A DNA stretch of 64,000 nucleotides, taken from Malaya genurostris. Taxonomy: Eukaryota; Arthropoda; Insecta; Diptera; Culicidae. Under the pieces are notes generated by a model that saw nothing but the letters and a program-made list of their open reading frames with translations, was not told where the DNA came from and did not search any database. Position 1 is the first letter of the stretch. Each line of letters opens with the position of its first letter. The stretch is taken from positions 123,429,340 through 123,493,339 of the forward strand of contig NC_080570.1 in the NCBI RefSeq assembly GCF_030247185.1, written 5' to 3'. Below, one piece after another: positions 9,942 through 22,040 of this stretch. The position numbers and the translations under genes are program-made.

Positions 9942-12900
9942 TTTCGAAAACGCAGAATATCAACCGCACAAACAAGTAAACAAACGAAAGCTGACAGCCA
10001 AACGCACAGCATGCTGTGATCGGAGCATAAAAAATCAGCACAAATACATGCGTACAACACAAATGTACTACTTTTTTCCAACGAAAACAAATCGAACAAC
10101 CTGGATCAGTGCGGTAAAATTTCATTTTCAATCGAATAATATAAGATGAAAATGAAATTTATGGCCGCTAACCGTCAGCATATCCCTACTAATTCATTTG
10201 ACTTTTGCTGCCATTTTCAAGTGAAGCTCCCGGAATTCATGGTCAGTTGATTAATCGTACCTAGTCATTTGAAGTTTTGCTAGCTCAGTTTCGAGTGCCA
10301 AGTAGTCTAGCTCCTTCATTGCCTTCGCTCTTGGTAGTAAGCAAGTTCGAACGAATAGAATTATAAATGGAGTAAAGTATTAAAAATGAAAACTGAAGGA
10401 GGAAACAATTAATTTATGTGTATTCTGTGATTAATATTTCAGCTATCTGGTTTGTCTTTCATCTATTATCTTGAACCAATTCGAATGTTTACATGAACCT
10501 CATTTGAAGGCCGCTCTCACACTATTGAAAGAGATATTTTGTTACTTCAAGAGATCAACTGACGGTGGTTAAACTGAGCCTCGATTGAACAGAAACGAGT
10601 GATGAACTGAATGCTGCCCGTTCGGGCCGTCAGCAAACATTGTGTGTGTCAGAGAGTGAAGTTTACTGCATTAGCGAGATCGTCAATGTGTTCCACATTC
10701 AGTTTCAGTTGAATTGAATGAAGTTTTACAGAACTGACCTGGATAGTAGGTTGAATATATTGGGGCATATTTAACATATTTAAGTGATTTTTAATTAATT
10801 TTCACTTGTATGATTTGCGACGCTTTATAAAAATATAGCTCTGTAACTCTGTATTTATATAAAAGACGACCAAATTTCAACGCATTCACGGTAGCCGGCT
10901 ACCCAGAGCAATGAACATGTGATAATATTATTAGAATATTTGCTATCAAAGAAGGGATCTTATTTACATAGTTTCAGAAATACAGAGGATTGCTCAGTTT
11001 CTAGTGGTAACATGCACCGAACTAACCAAACACGATTGTCATGAGAATTTTATTGTACCGTATTAGTACTCTACAGTTTTCATCAGTCAATGTACTAAAG
11101 ATAAGTTTTCAGTAACGCTAGTTTCTGTCTGCTTCCGATAAGTTTTCTTTAAGGAATACATTGAAAACTTCATTACAACTCTGATTGCCCCATCAATGAG
11201 TCAAAAACTAAAACTTTGTCCGTCCTTAGTGTCTGTTGTCCCACTTTTACTTCGATATTGTCAGTACGAACGAGAACAGTGTTCGCCTGCTAGGGCATTT
11301 CATGAAAACCATAACCATAACTGTTGTTCAAAAACTACATCAAAAGGCTCTAAACCGAACCGTATTACTTAGCGGTAGTTAAACTGGAAAGTATACCGTG
11401 GTTCGAATTCAATTGCAAACGTAGTAGTGTGTAGTGCTCTTGCGGGGATTCCATTCCGGATAAATTTTCCAAACACTCAACTCTCGGGTTTGTCTTCTTC
11501 TTCTTCCTACGATTGCTTTAACGCCCGAGCTCTTCAGAATCACTTAACCCAGTTTAGCTCCCCATCGATGGATGCACAGTGTGCACACACATTGAACGAA
11601 CGAGAGTCGCAAGGCTAATCTGTTCCGAGCTCTCTCACCAACCAAACGGGTTCCTGATTGAACCGCCGAGCCAATTCGTCAGTAGATTCACTGGATAAAA
11701 AGAAACACACATACACAGTTCGACAGTCAGTCAGTCAGTCGTTCGTTCGTCTGGCCGGTATTAGGATTACGAAAAATGAAGCTGGTAGGGGGTTTGACTG
11801 TAGAGCCAGGCGTTCGTCGGCGGAGACTTCTTCTAAGACGCAGACGACGGCGGGGTTTGTTTGTACAAGTGTTCAATCGATAACGGGATGAAAAAGTGCA
11901 GCACGATTTTTTTTCACTCTTCAGTCGATATTGTGTACATTCTATCTTCTGATGAAAGGATTTGATCACTGTGCCATCGACGACTACGACGATGTTGTTT
12001 TTTTTGTTATGATGAAATTATTTCAAATATCTTCAAACTATCCAAACGAAACGAAACGAATCAATGCGGAAGTAAATTTTGCTCGGACTAACAATTAATT
12101 GCGAATTCTTTGCCCACTCCGCCCACGAACGGGCTATCCAGGAGCCGAATCAGGACATCCCGGCAGTGACACGCCATGTCGTTACATCAATCTGCCCGAG
12201 TATGGCTCATTTATTTTTCATCTAAGTTGTTCCGACAAAGTCGAACTGAAAACTAGAGTGCATCCTGGCAGCTGTTGCACGATCAGAAAAGACCGACTGC
12301 TAACATTGAGTTTGAAACAGTGTTTTCAATTATTTTAATTTATTCCACCTCGAAGCATGGGATCTCTTGGCCCCATTTGCCTTGACTTTGACTTTGACAG
12401 CGAATAGTTTGCTCGACGTCGACGACGACGGCGACGGATGTTGCTTTCCGATGCCGAGAGAGAGAGAGCGTTTCGGTCGAGACATTGCATTGCGGAAAAG
12501 AAATTGCTTTAATTAAAGTGCAGAGATTAAAACTACGGTAAATTAAATTGGTTTTTGTTTTTTCAACCCCGAGATCGGATCAAGCTTCGGAAAAGAGAAG
12601 AATCCCTTAACTGACTGACTGAGAGCTGGTGCGACAGCTTCGGAACAAAGTTCATTAGATTGATTGTAGCTACACCGGATTGAGACGGACAGAAAAAAAC
12701 GCTCGATGGTGTTCATCAGGGTCAAACACTCAAACCGCTGCAGATGCCGTCGCGATTGGAAACTGTGAATTGAATTAGATTTCAAATTAATTTCTTGGTG
12801 TTTCGAAAGGTAAGAGTTTACCGCGGAACTTGGAGCAAGCAGAGGCAACTAGATTTGATTATATCTATATAGGAAGCTCAAACTGAAACGGGTGTTGATC

Positions 12901-13558
12901 CAAGACTTCGATCGGTTGCCAGGAGGAAAGGTTCCAAACAGCGAAGTAACAAATGGTTGCTTTGTTCTATCAACCAACCTTTCCTAGCGTTACTGGCTAA
13001 AGAAATATTCGTTTCATTGGCTTTCCCCAAGGCGCTTAATGAACCAACATTAGGATGGAATATTATTATTTCACTTTTTCGGTCTGCTAACGGCTAACGG
13101 CGAGGAACAAAGAGCTGAAACTGGACGGGATCCCGGGCTTCAAAAGAAATGGCACAAAAACCACAAAGCAATCTATTCCCCGTCGGTTGTTCCACAGTTC
13201 GTCCATCGCGCCGGAAACCGATGGCGATAAAGAAAAACAAGTTCCGGACAGCTGATACAGCAGTCTGAGCAGTACCAATTGACCAATTGTGACGTTCGGT
13301 GAAAGAAACTCATTAGCATTTTGATTAGCGACTGTCCAATTCCATGTTTTACTGTGACTACTTTGGCACGACGGAACACGAAGCTCGCGGCGATTCGATC
13401 GGCGACTGATTCTTCCGCATAATTGGAATTAGAAACTGCTTGGAATAACTTCGAATCCATCGAAGTTTCAGTGGGCTCCAGATCCAACCATTTCTGCGAT
13501 TGTTCCAACTTCAAACATAAAAATCTGTGATCATTTGTCTACTTATTACCTTTTTCCT
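9942..13558. other. Long unassigned non-coding stretch
   Basis: No exon was supported. A 14-nt inverted repeat (AAATTTCATTTTCA) lies at 10117-10130/10147-10160. The 11640-11990 interval is relatively CpG-rich with a CAGT run at 11724-11738, which is promoter- or 5'-UTR-like at best. A short GACGAC run is at 12417-12436. ORFs of 60-113 codons here have no recognisable domain. Confidence 0.4.
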
Positions 13559-14928
13559 TACACCGTTTAGCATTTTAGCATTTTAGCAGTTAAGCCATTT
13601 TAGCATTTTATCAGTTGAGCCATTTTAGCAGTTAAGCCATTTTAGCATTTTAGCCATTTTAACATTTCGTTTCATCGTTTTATCGTTTTATCGTTTTATC
13701 GTTTTATCGTTTTATCTTTTTATCGTTTTATTGTTTTATTGTTTTATCGTTTTATCGGTTTACCGTTTTATCGTTCTATCGTTTTATCGTTTTATCGTTT
13801 TATCGTTTTATCGTTTTATCGTTTTATCGTTTTATCGTTTTATCGTTTTATCGTTTTATCGTTTTATCGTTTTATCGTTTTATCGTTTTATCGTTTTATC
13901 GTTTTATCGTTTTATCGTTTTATCGTTTTATCGTTTTATCGTTTTATCGTTTTATCGTTTTATCGTTTTATCGTTTTATCGTTTTATCGTTCTATCGTTT
14001 TATCGTTTTATCGTTTTATCGCTCCAGGTAAAAAATAGGGAAAAATAATCGTTTTATCGTTTTATCGTTTTATCGTTTTATCGTTTTATCGTTTTATCGT
14101 TTTATCGTTTTATCGTTTTATCGTTTTATCGGTTTACCGTTTTATCGTTCCATCGTTTTATCGTTTTATCGTTCCATCGTTTTATCGTTTTATCGTTTTA
14201 TTGTTTTATTGTTTTATCGTTTTATCGTTTTATCGTTTTATCGTTTTATCGTTTTATCGTTTTATCGTTTTATCGTTTTATCGTTTTATCGTTTTATCGT
14301 TTTATCGTTTTATCGTTTTATCGTTTTATCGTTTTATCGTTTTATCGTTTTATCGTTTTATCGTTTTATCGTTTTATCGTTTTATCGTTTTATCGTTTTA
14401 TCGTTTTATCGTTTTATCGTTTTATCGTTTTATCGTTTTATCGTTTTATCGTTTTATCGTTTTATCGTTTTATCGTTTTATCGTTTTATCGTTTTATCGT
14501 TTTATCGTTTTATCGTTTTATCGTTTTATCGTTTTATCGTTTTATCGTTTTATCGTTTTATCGTTTTATCGTTTTATCGTTTTATCGTTTTATCGTTTTA
14601 TCGTTTTATCGTTTTATCGTTTTATCGCTCCAGGTAAAAGATAGGGAAAAATAATCGTTTTATCGTTTTATCGTTTTATCGTTTTATCGTTTTATCGTTT
14701 TATCGTTTTATCGTTTTATCGTTTTATCGTTTTATCGTTTTATCGTTTTATCGTTTTATCGTTTTATCGTTTTGTCGTCTTATCGTTTCATCGTTTTATC
14801 GTTATATCCTTTTTATCGTTTTATCGTTTTATCATTTTATCGTTTTGCCGTTTTATCGTTTTTTCTTGTTATAGTTTAATCGTTTCATCGACTATTTTTT
14901 TTATCGTTTCATGACTATTTAAACATTT
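13559..14928. repeat. Satellite array of 8-mer TCGTTTTA
   Basis: It opens with degenerate AGCATTTT-like units (13565-13670), then becomes near-perfect TCGTTTTA copies to about 14860, with variants ATCGGTTTACCG and TTGTTTTA. A non-repeat spacer, CTCCAGGTAAAA(A/G)ATAGGG, occurs twice (about 14022 and 14629), each flanked by array. Because 8 is not a multiple of 3, all frames give the same 8-residue periodic peptide (FYRFIVLS); this is not a gene. Confidence 0.9.
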
Positions 14929-15460
14929 CTGGCATTTTAGCATTTTTTGGTATAGCAGAATTTTTGGCATAGAAGGATTTCACCTTTCACCGTTTACCAT
15001 TTTTTACCTCATAGCTAGAAAACTAAAACAAACACTAAAAAAACTAGAAAACTAGAAAACTAGAAAACTAGACAACTAGAAAACTAGAAAACTAGAAGAC
15101 TAGAAAACTAGAAAACTAGAAAACTAGAAAACTAGAAAACTAGAAAACTAGAAAACTAGAAAACTAGAAAACTAGAAAATTAGAAAACTAGACAACTAGA
15201 AAACTAGAAAACTAGAAAACTAGAAAACTAGAAAACTAGAAAACTAGAAAACTAGAAAACTAGAAAACTAGAAAACTAGAAAACTAGAAAACTAGAAAAC
15301 TAGAAAACTAGAAAACTAGAAAACTAGAAAACTAGAAAACTAGAAAACTAGAAAACTAGAAAACTAGAAAACTAGAAAACTAGAAAACTAGAAAACTAGA
15401 AAACTTGAAAATTAGAAAACTAGAAAACTAGGAACTAGAAACTTGAAACTTGATGCTGGA
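14929..15460. repeat. Satellite array of 8-mer CTAGAAAA
   Basis: A transition module (ATTTCACCTTTCACCGTTTA, then TTTTTTACCTCATAGC) at about 14976-15019 leads into perfect CTAGAAAA copies to about 15430. The strand is now A-rich, unlike the T-rich arrays on either side. Rare units have C for A or T for C. Confidence 0.9.
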
Positions 15461-16170
15461 AGCTTAAAACAAATTGTAGAAACAAAATTACCCTATTACC
15501 CTATTACCTTATTACCTTTTTACCTTTTTACCTTTTTACCTTTTTAACTTTTTACCTTTTTACCTTTTTACCTTTTTACCTCTTTACCTTTTTACATTTT
15601 TACCTTTATACCTTTTTACCTTTTTTCCTTTTAACCTTTTTACCTTTTTACCTTTTTAACTTTTTACCTTTTTACCTTTTTACCTTTTTACCTTTTTACC
15701 TTTTTACCTTTTTACCTTATTACCTTTTTACCTTTTTACCTTTTTACCTTTTTAACTTTTTACCTTTTTACCTTTTTACCTTTTTACCTCTTTACCTTTT
15801 TACATTTTTACCTTTATACCTTTTTACCTTTTTTCCTTTTAACCTTTTTACCTTTTTACCTTTTTAACTTTTTACCTTTTTACCTTTTTACCTTTTTACC
15901 TTTTTACCTTTTTACCTTTTTACCTTTTTACCTTTTTACCTTTTTACCTTTTTACCTTTTTACCTTTTTACCTTTTTACCTTTTTACCTTTTTACCTTTT
16001 TACCTTTTTACCTTTTTACCTTTTTACCTTTTTACCTTTTTACCTTTTTACCTTTTTACCTTTTTACCTTTTTACCTTTTTACCTTTTTACTTTTTTACC
16101 TTTTTTCTCTTTTTGCCTTTTTACTATTTTATCTTTTTACCTTTTTACCATTTTAGAATTTTAAAATTCA
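15461..16170. repeat. Satellite array of 8-mer ACCTTTTT
   Basis: It starts with graded units TTACCCTA, TTACCCTA and TTACCTTA before TTTTTACC becomes fixed. A variant block (CTCTTTACC, ACATTTTTACC, TTTATACC, TTTTTTCC, TTTTAACC) appears at about 15576 and again at about 15788, showing an internal duplication with about 212 bp offset. The array ends in degenerate units grading toward the next array. Confidence 0.9.
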
Positions 16171-17262
16171 AGCATATTACCATATTAGCATTTTAACATT
16201 TTAGCTATTTTATCATTTTAGCCTATTTAGAATTCTAGCCATTTTAGCATTTTAGCATTTGAGCATTTGAGCATTTTAGCATTTTAGCATTTTAGCATTT
16301 TAGCATTTTAGCATTTTAGCATTTTAGCATTTTAACATTTTAGCATTTTAGCATTTTAGCATTTTAGCATTTTAGCATTTTAGCATTTTAGCATTTTAGC
16401 ATTTTAGCATTTTAGCATTTTAGCATTTTAGCATTTTAGCATTTTAGCATTTTAGCATTTTAACATTTTAGCATTTTAGCATTTTAGCATTTTAGCATTT
16501 TAGCATTTTAGCATTTTAGCATTTTAGCATTTTAGCATTTTAGCATTTTAGCATTTTAGCATTTTAGCATTTTAGCATTTTAGCATTTTAGCATTTTAGC
16601 ATTTTAGCATTTTAGCATTTTAGCATTTTAGCATTTTAGCAGTTTAGCATTTTAGCACTTTAGCATTTTAGCATTTTAGCATTTTAGCATTTTAGCATTT
16701 TAGCATTTAACCATTTTAGCATTTTAGCATTTTAGCATTTTAGCATTTTAGCATTTTAGCATTTTAGCATTTTAGCATTTTAGCATTTTAGCATTTTAGC
16801 ATTTTAGCATTTTAGCATTTTAGCATTTTAGCATTTTAGCATTTTAGCATTTTAGCATTTTAGCATTTTAGCATTTTAGCATTTTAGCATTTTAGCATTT
16901 TAGCATTTTAGCATTTTAGCATTTTAGCATTTTAGCATTTTAGCATTTTAGCATTTTAGCATTTTAGCATTTTAGCATTTTAGCATTTTAGCATTTTAGC
17001 ATTTTAGCATTTTAGCATTTTAGCATTTTAGCATTTTAGCATTTTAGCATTTTAGCATTTTAGCATTTTAGCATTTTAGCATTTTAGCATTTTAGCATTT
17101 TAGCATTTTAGCATTTTAGCATTTTAACATTTTAGCATTTTAGCATTTTAGCATTTTAGCATTTTAGCATTTTAGCATTTTAGCATTTTAGCATTTTAGC
17201 ATTTTAGCATTTTAGCATTTTAGCAGTTTAGCATTTTAGCACTTTAGCATTTTAGCATTTTA
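16171..17262. repeat. Satellite array of 8-mer ATTTTAGC
   Basis: After transitional units (ATATTAGC, ATTTTAAC, TATTTTATC) the array is nearly pure ATTTTAGC. A variant pair (AGCAGTTTAGC and AGCACTTTAGC) occurs near 16640 and again near 17222, indicating an internal duplication with an offset of about 580 bp. Confidence 0.9.
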
Positions 17263-18535
17263 GCAACTAGAAACTAGAATCTAGAATCTAGAAACTAGAA
17301 ACTAGAAATTAGAAACTACAAAACTAGAAATATTAGAAAAACCTTTTTTTACCTCATAGCTAGAAAACTAAAAAGTTTTAGTTTTACAGTTTTCAGCAAC
17401 TAGAAACTAAAAACTAGAGGCTAGAAACTAGAAACAAGGAACTAGAAACTAGAAAGTAGAAACTAGAAACTAGAAACTAGAAACTAGAAACTAGAAACTA
17501 GAAACTAAAAACTAGAAACTAGAAACTTGAAATTAGAAACTAGAAACTAGAAAACTGCAAAACTAGAAAAACTAAAAATATTAGAAAAACTAGATAAACT
17601 AGAAAAACTATAAACTGGAAGCTAGAAAGTAGAAACTAGAAACTAGAAACTAGAAACTAGAAACTAGAATCTAGAATCTAAAATCTAGAAACTAGAAACT
17701 AGAAATTAGAAACTACAAAACTAGAAAAACTAGAAATATTAGAAAAACTAGATTTCACCTTTCACCGTTTATCTTTTTTTACCTCATAGCTAGAAAACTA
17801 AAAAGTTTCACAGTTTATAAACTAGAAGCTAGAAAGTAGAAACCAGAAACTAGAAACTAGAATCTAGAATACAGAATCTAGAAACTAGAAACTAGAAATC
17901 AGAAAAAACTTGAAATATTAGAAAAACTAGAAAATCTGGATAAACTAGAAAAACTAGAAACTAGAAAAACTAGACAGCTAAAAATACTAGAGAACTAGAA
18001 AACCAAAATACTAGAAAACTACAAAACTAAAAAATTAAAAAACTAGAAAGCTAGAAAACTACAAATCTAGAAAACTAGAAAGCTAGAAACTAGAAACTAA
18101 AAACTAGAAAAACTAGAAAATCTAGAAGAACTTAAAAAACTAGAAAAACTAGAAAAACTAGATAAACTAGAAAAATTAGATAAACTAGAAAAACTAAAAA
18201 AGCTAGGAAAACTAGAAAAACTAGAAAAACTAGAAAAACTAGTAAAAACTAAAAAAACTAGTAAAAACTAAAAAACAACAAAAACTAGAAAAACTGGAAA
18301 CACTAGAAAAACTAGAAAAACTAGAAAAACTAGAAAAACTAGAAAAACACGAAAAACTAGAAAAACTAGAAAAACTAGTAAAAACTAAAAAAACTAGAAA
18401 ACTAGAAAAACTAGATAAACTATAAAAACTAGAAAAACTAGTAAAAACTGAAAAAAACAAGAAAAACTAGAAAAACTGGAAACTCTAGAAAAACTAGAAT
18501 AACTAGAAAAACTAGAAGCTGGAAGCTAAAAACAT
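17263..18535. repeat. Mixed 7-9-mer CTAGAAA / CTAGAAAAA arrays
   Basis: Units of CTAGAAA (7 nt), CTAGAAAA (8) and CTAGAAAAA (9) are intermixed, with variants CTAGAAT and CTAGTAAAAA. The module TTTTTTTACCTCATAGC-TAGAAAACTAAAA seen at 14.98 kb recurs at about 17344 and 17772. The minus-strand 73-codon ORF here is simply a Ser/Phe shadow of the repeat. Confidence 0.85.
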
Positions 18536-19905
18536 TGTGAACATAAATTTAAAGCTTAAAGAGGGATCACTAAACTTTGTTCAAATTTCACTTTCGAATG
18601 TAATGCAGAACACTCCAAAGCACTGTATTTCCCCACTAATAAAAAGCTCATGAAAATGACGTAAAAAAATTATATGTTATTCCAATAAACAACCGAGCCA
18701 CAAACACCCGATAATTGATTTAACAACGCTGCACTGCCATGCAAATATTTTGACATTGACACTAATCGGAAAGCCGTCACCAAATGCGTGACCAGGGGCA
18801 AGCCATATGAGGCCGGAGTCCACAGATTTTTTGTTTGCGATTAAGTATAATTTAATTCCACTTTACGACTGGCCCCGCAATGGCCGAAGTGAAATTGGAT
18901 TTCATGATTTATGGCTGGACAATTTCCACTTGTCCAGCCTTCGGATTCATTTACATTATCCGGCGGAGGGTGGAAAATATTTATTGGTCTCCGGAATAGC
19001 AGGCAAAGAAAAAAAAAACCTGTCCGGAAAAATGATACTTCTTCGTCAGCCCGGTACTTAATGGCACAGCCTGCTTTGATGGACCCCATTTCGACTGGTT
19101 TTCTCGAGGAATCTCCGAGGAGAAACACCGAAGGTAACTTCATTACCGAGCCCGAAAGACGCTGCAGGGGTTCGTTCTCCCTTTCTTCCTAATCTCGTGT
19201 CGTTTTTCGGCGGGTGTCTTACCGGAGTTCTGCCACGCTCTCCATATCGTATTAGGCAGGGGAAGGGGGAAATATATTCCACCCTGCGCCCCTGGAAGCT
19301 GGCGGGATATTATTATTATTGGTACAAATTATGGCTCTTTTCTTGCCTGATGGCAACGGTCGGTAATTGAGGGAAGCGATGTTTTGCGTCTTTGTCACCG
19401 ACGATCACATTTATTGTTCGACCCGAACTAGCCGCGGGATGTCGTTAAACTGCTTCTTAGTTACATCATTACTGGATGATTGCTGGTTCCGTTTCGGGGG
19501 GCCAAACTGCGCCAGTTTCGGGTTTTCTGGGAACCAAACCGGTTATAGGTTCGCATTAATTCGATAAGGAAATTCAATATTATTTTCTTTCGGAACTCAG
19601 AAATGATGTTATTGATTTCTGATACTGTTGACGGTCCGATATAATCATATAAAGTGCAGTACAAAGGGTTCATTTCATTCGAGCTAAAACTCGAACATGC
19701 CGGACCACTGAAAACTGCTGCAAAGCTAGCCACATGCCAACATAACCTCTCCTGGCGATGACGATGGAAACCTGAAACACCAACAGCTGCTACGTGCCAT
19801 ACTGCAACTGAAACTGCAGAACTGCTTTCCCGAGAACCATCAAGGGACCGGGACCTCAGTCAGTCGGAGGAGAGTCATGAGAAGTTGTCATTGTTCAAAA
19901 CTGTT
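18536..19905. other. Unassigned non-coding sequence
   Basis: The composition is more balanced than in neighbouring regions, but no domain, splice-bounded exon or repeat was recognised. Overlapping ORFs of 66-100 codons on both strands at 18807-19282 have no recognisable content. Confidence 0.4.
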
Positions 19906-19916
19906 GACATTGCACC

Positions 19917-20188
19917 TTCTTCTTCTTCTTCCTTTCTGGTTGGCGTCACCTCACTTGAGATGACGCCGAATTGATGGCACAGCAACTAAGGCTATATTGC
20001 CAGTTAATTTTCGTTTATAGTCCAGTGGACTTTCTTTTCACTTGACTACAAGCGAAAATCTCGCTGTGTGGCTGCGTCGAATCGTCAAAGTACGGCTGAA
20101 AATCCTTTCTTTCTTGCGAAATACTCGAATTTTCCCCGGACTAACACGATGCAACGTGCTCACCCGTTGAGAGTTTCACCGGAAGTGT
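19917..20188 (-). mobile_element. Short retroposed element with (GAA)n tail and target duplication
   Basis: The 272-bp insertion is bounded by 11-nt direct repeats GACATTGCACC (19906-19916 and 20189-20199). On the minus strand it ends in an (AAG)n tail, preceded by a perfect-looking hairpin with arms GGCGTCATCTCA / TGAGGTGACGCC (one G:T-type difference). This is the signature of a SINE or 5'-truncated LINE on the minus strand. No RNA polymerase III box was identified with certainty. Confidence 0.65.
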
Positions 20189-20199
20189 GACATTGCACC

Positions 20200-21639
20200 G
20201 AGCACATAGTCTTTCCATTTTCAAAAGAAATGATTCAGAAGCATTCCTCCGAGATAATTTTCATCACTCACAATCACAATCCAATAACAATAATGAACGA
20301 TTCCATCCAGGCCGTCATTGGACGCCGGGGGATTGTACGGCACTAGACACTGCGATAAAATGGTCAGTGAAATTCATAGGTTTCGTCCGATGAAACATAG
20401 GAAGTTATAATTTCTTAGGATTTAATTTTAAACCCATTCGCATCTCGTGGTTTAGCGTGAGAAACAGTCTTTATTCTAAAAAAAAAAATTCTTAAGTGCA
20501 TTCAAACACCGAACACAATGCCGGAGCTTATCATCAAATATTGTTGACCATAATTTGACCGGTTTCATGCAACTCTCCTGGTACAACTCAGACGATTTTG
20601 TCACTGTACTATCCTAAGTTGTGTTATAGGTGAGTTATGTGAATGGGATTCAGTATGATTAGGTTAGCGTGTAGACCACTGTGGAGAACAGGGAACGAGT
20701 GTTAATTTAACATTGGTTGCAACTATACTGACTGAGGAATTCTCTGACTCACCACGGATTCTCACAAGAGTGGTGGAGTAGTGTTAGTAGCGAGTAGCGA
20801 GAAAATAATCAAGATTTATCTTGGTAGATAATACGATCTAAGGATTAGAAAACTGATGTTCGTGAGCTGAACGCTCATGTGTATCCGATCTCAAAACGAG
20901 TAAAATATAAAAATTAATATCGATTCAAGGCGACCACGTTCTTTTAATAATGAAAAATTATTCTTTAAGATCAATATACAAAAATGAAAATGACAATGTT
21001 GTTTTAAAACTTATAGTTTTTTTTTCCTAAAACTCTAGACAGCCGGTTACCGTGAGATAAACATGGAATTATTTTGATAAAGACCATTTTATTTTAATGG
21101 TGCCAAAGCATCGATTTCGAACACGTAAAATGTAATGGGGAACAGTTATTTGGAATTTTCGCAGAATTCGGTAATATTTTACCCAATTTTCAACAGCTGA
21201 CCGTTCGGTATTCAGCTCGGTAATTCAATTGATTGCTGAGCGGTCGGTAATGGAATTTTTGTTAATCTACCAAACAACTACCGAACAGTCCTGTAAATTC
21301 AGTGGTGTCAACTAACGGATGGTTCGGTAATTTTTTTCCGTTCGACACGACATTTAAGAAAAAAAAGTGTTCTGTATATTGCAGAAACTTTATGTCTACC
21401 TAGCGGTTTATGTTGAATTGCTTGGTAACATAACAGTTCAACATAAACTATTATGTACTGACGAGTCGAAGACGAAACATAAAAAATATATTTTTTGTTT
21501 GATTGCAATTAAAATTTAAAATCAACCTAAAAGGTTTTCGGATTTTCTAGATAAATACAAATTTTCATCCATCGATTACTCTTTTCTATTTTGGATAGTT
21601 GTATTCATTAATTTTTCACTCCAAAGATTCCAACTTAAG
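20200..21639. other. Unassigned sequence with short inverted motifs
   Basis: No gene was recognised. Around 21160-21345, TTCGGTAAT-type motifs appear in both orientations (TTCGGTAAT, ACCGTTCGGTATTC, CTACCGAACAG), suggesting a decayed MITE, but ends could not be set. Confidence 0.35.
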
Positions 21640-22040
21640 CAAAGAAACCTAGCTTTGAGTAGACCGGGCAATCGAGGCCGTTACAGGTTTGTATGCAAGA
21701 GGCCGCCGCTTCTGACGGCGGGTCGGCGGCCAACTCAGCTGGCGTCGCATCGGCAGCTTTGTGCCGCCGAGCCATCTTGGCTTCTGTTATGTGGCTGCGC
21801 CACATCAGTCATACAGGAGACATAATAACACAAAACAATAATATGATATATCCGAAATTACCCTTTTTACGAAATGTCCTTTTCGGCAAAATGACCCTGT
21901 CGGCGAAATTACCCATTCGGCGAAACGACTTTCGACGAAATGACCTATTTGGTGAAACAACTTTCGGTGAACTGGCATTCGGCGAAACGACTTTCGGTGA
22001 AATGGCTGTCGGCGAAATGACCCGCTCCCGTATGTGACAA
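21640..22040. repeat. TTCGGCGAAATG-type dispersed repeat, copy 2
   Basis: This is the fuller copy of the repeat at 5095-5430. A GC-rich block (GGCCGTTACAGG, GACGGCGGGTCGGCGGC, CTGCGCCACATCAG, CAGGAGACATAA) is followed by about ten imperfect units of TTCGGCGAAATGAC. The reading frame across it (114 codons from 21693) reflects the periodic repeat and is not supported as a gene. Confidence 0.65.

Noticed and set aside
11640..11990. Host gene promoter and 5' exon (CpG-rich, CAGT run)
   Set aside because: There is no TATA box, no convincing splice donor and no downstream coding exon; the composition alone is too weak.
13731..14644. Four long plus-strand ORFs (99-147 codons) encoding FYRFIVLS repeats
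   Set aside because: They are translations of the perfect TCGTTTTA octamer. The same 8-residue period appears in every frame, so openness carries no coding evidence.
18239..18460. Minus-strand Ser/Phe-rich ORF
   Set aside because: It is a shadow of the CTAGAAAAA/CTAGTAAAAA array.
13559..18535. CRISPR-like array of regular repeats
   Set aside because: Units are contiguous without unique spacers, 7-9 bp long, and in a eukaryotic context.
21693..22037. 114-codon ORF with Ala-rich start and RRNDF-type repeats
   Set aside because: It spans the dispersed GC-rich leader and the TTCGGCGAAATG units; the frame is not preserved in the other copy at 5.1 kb.
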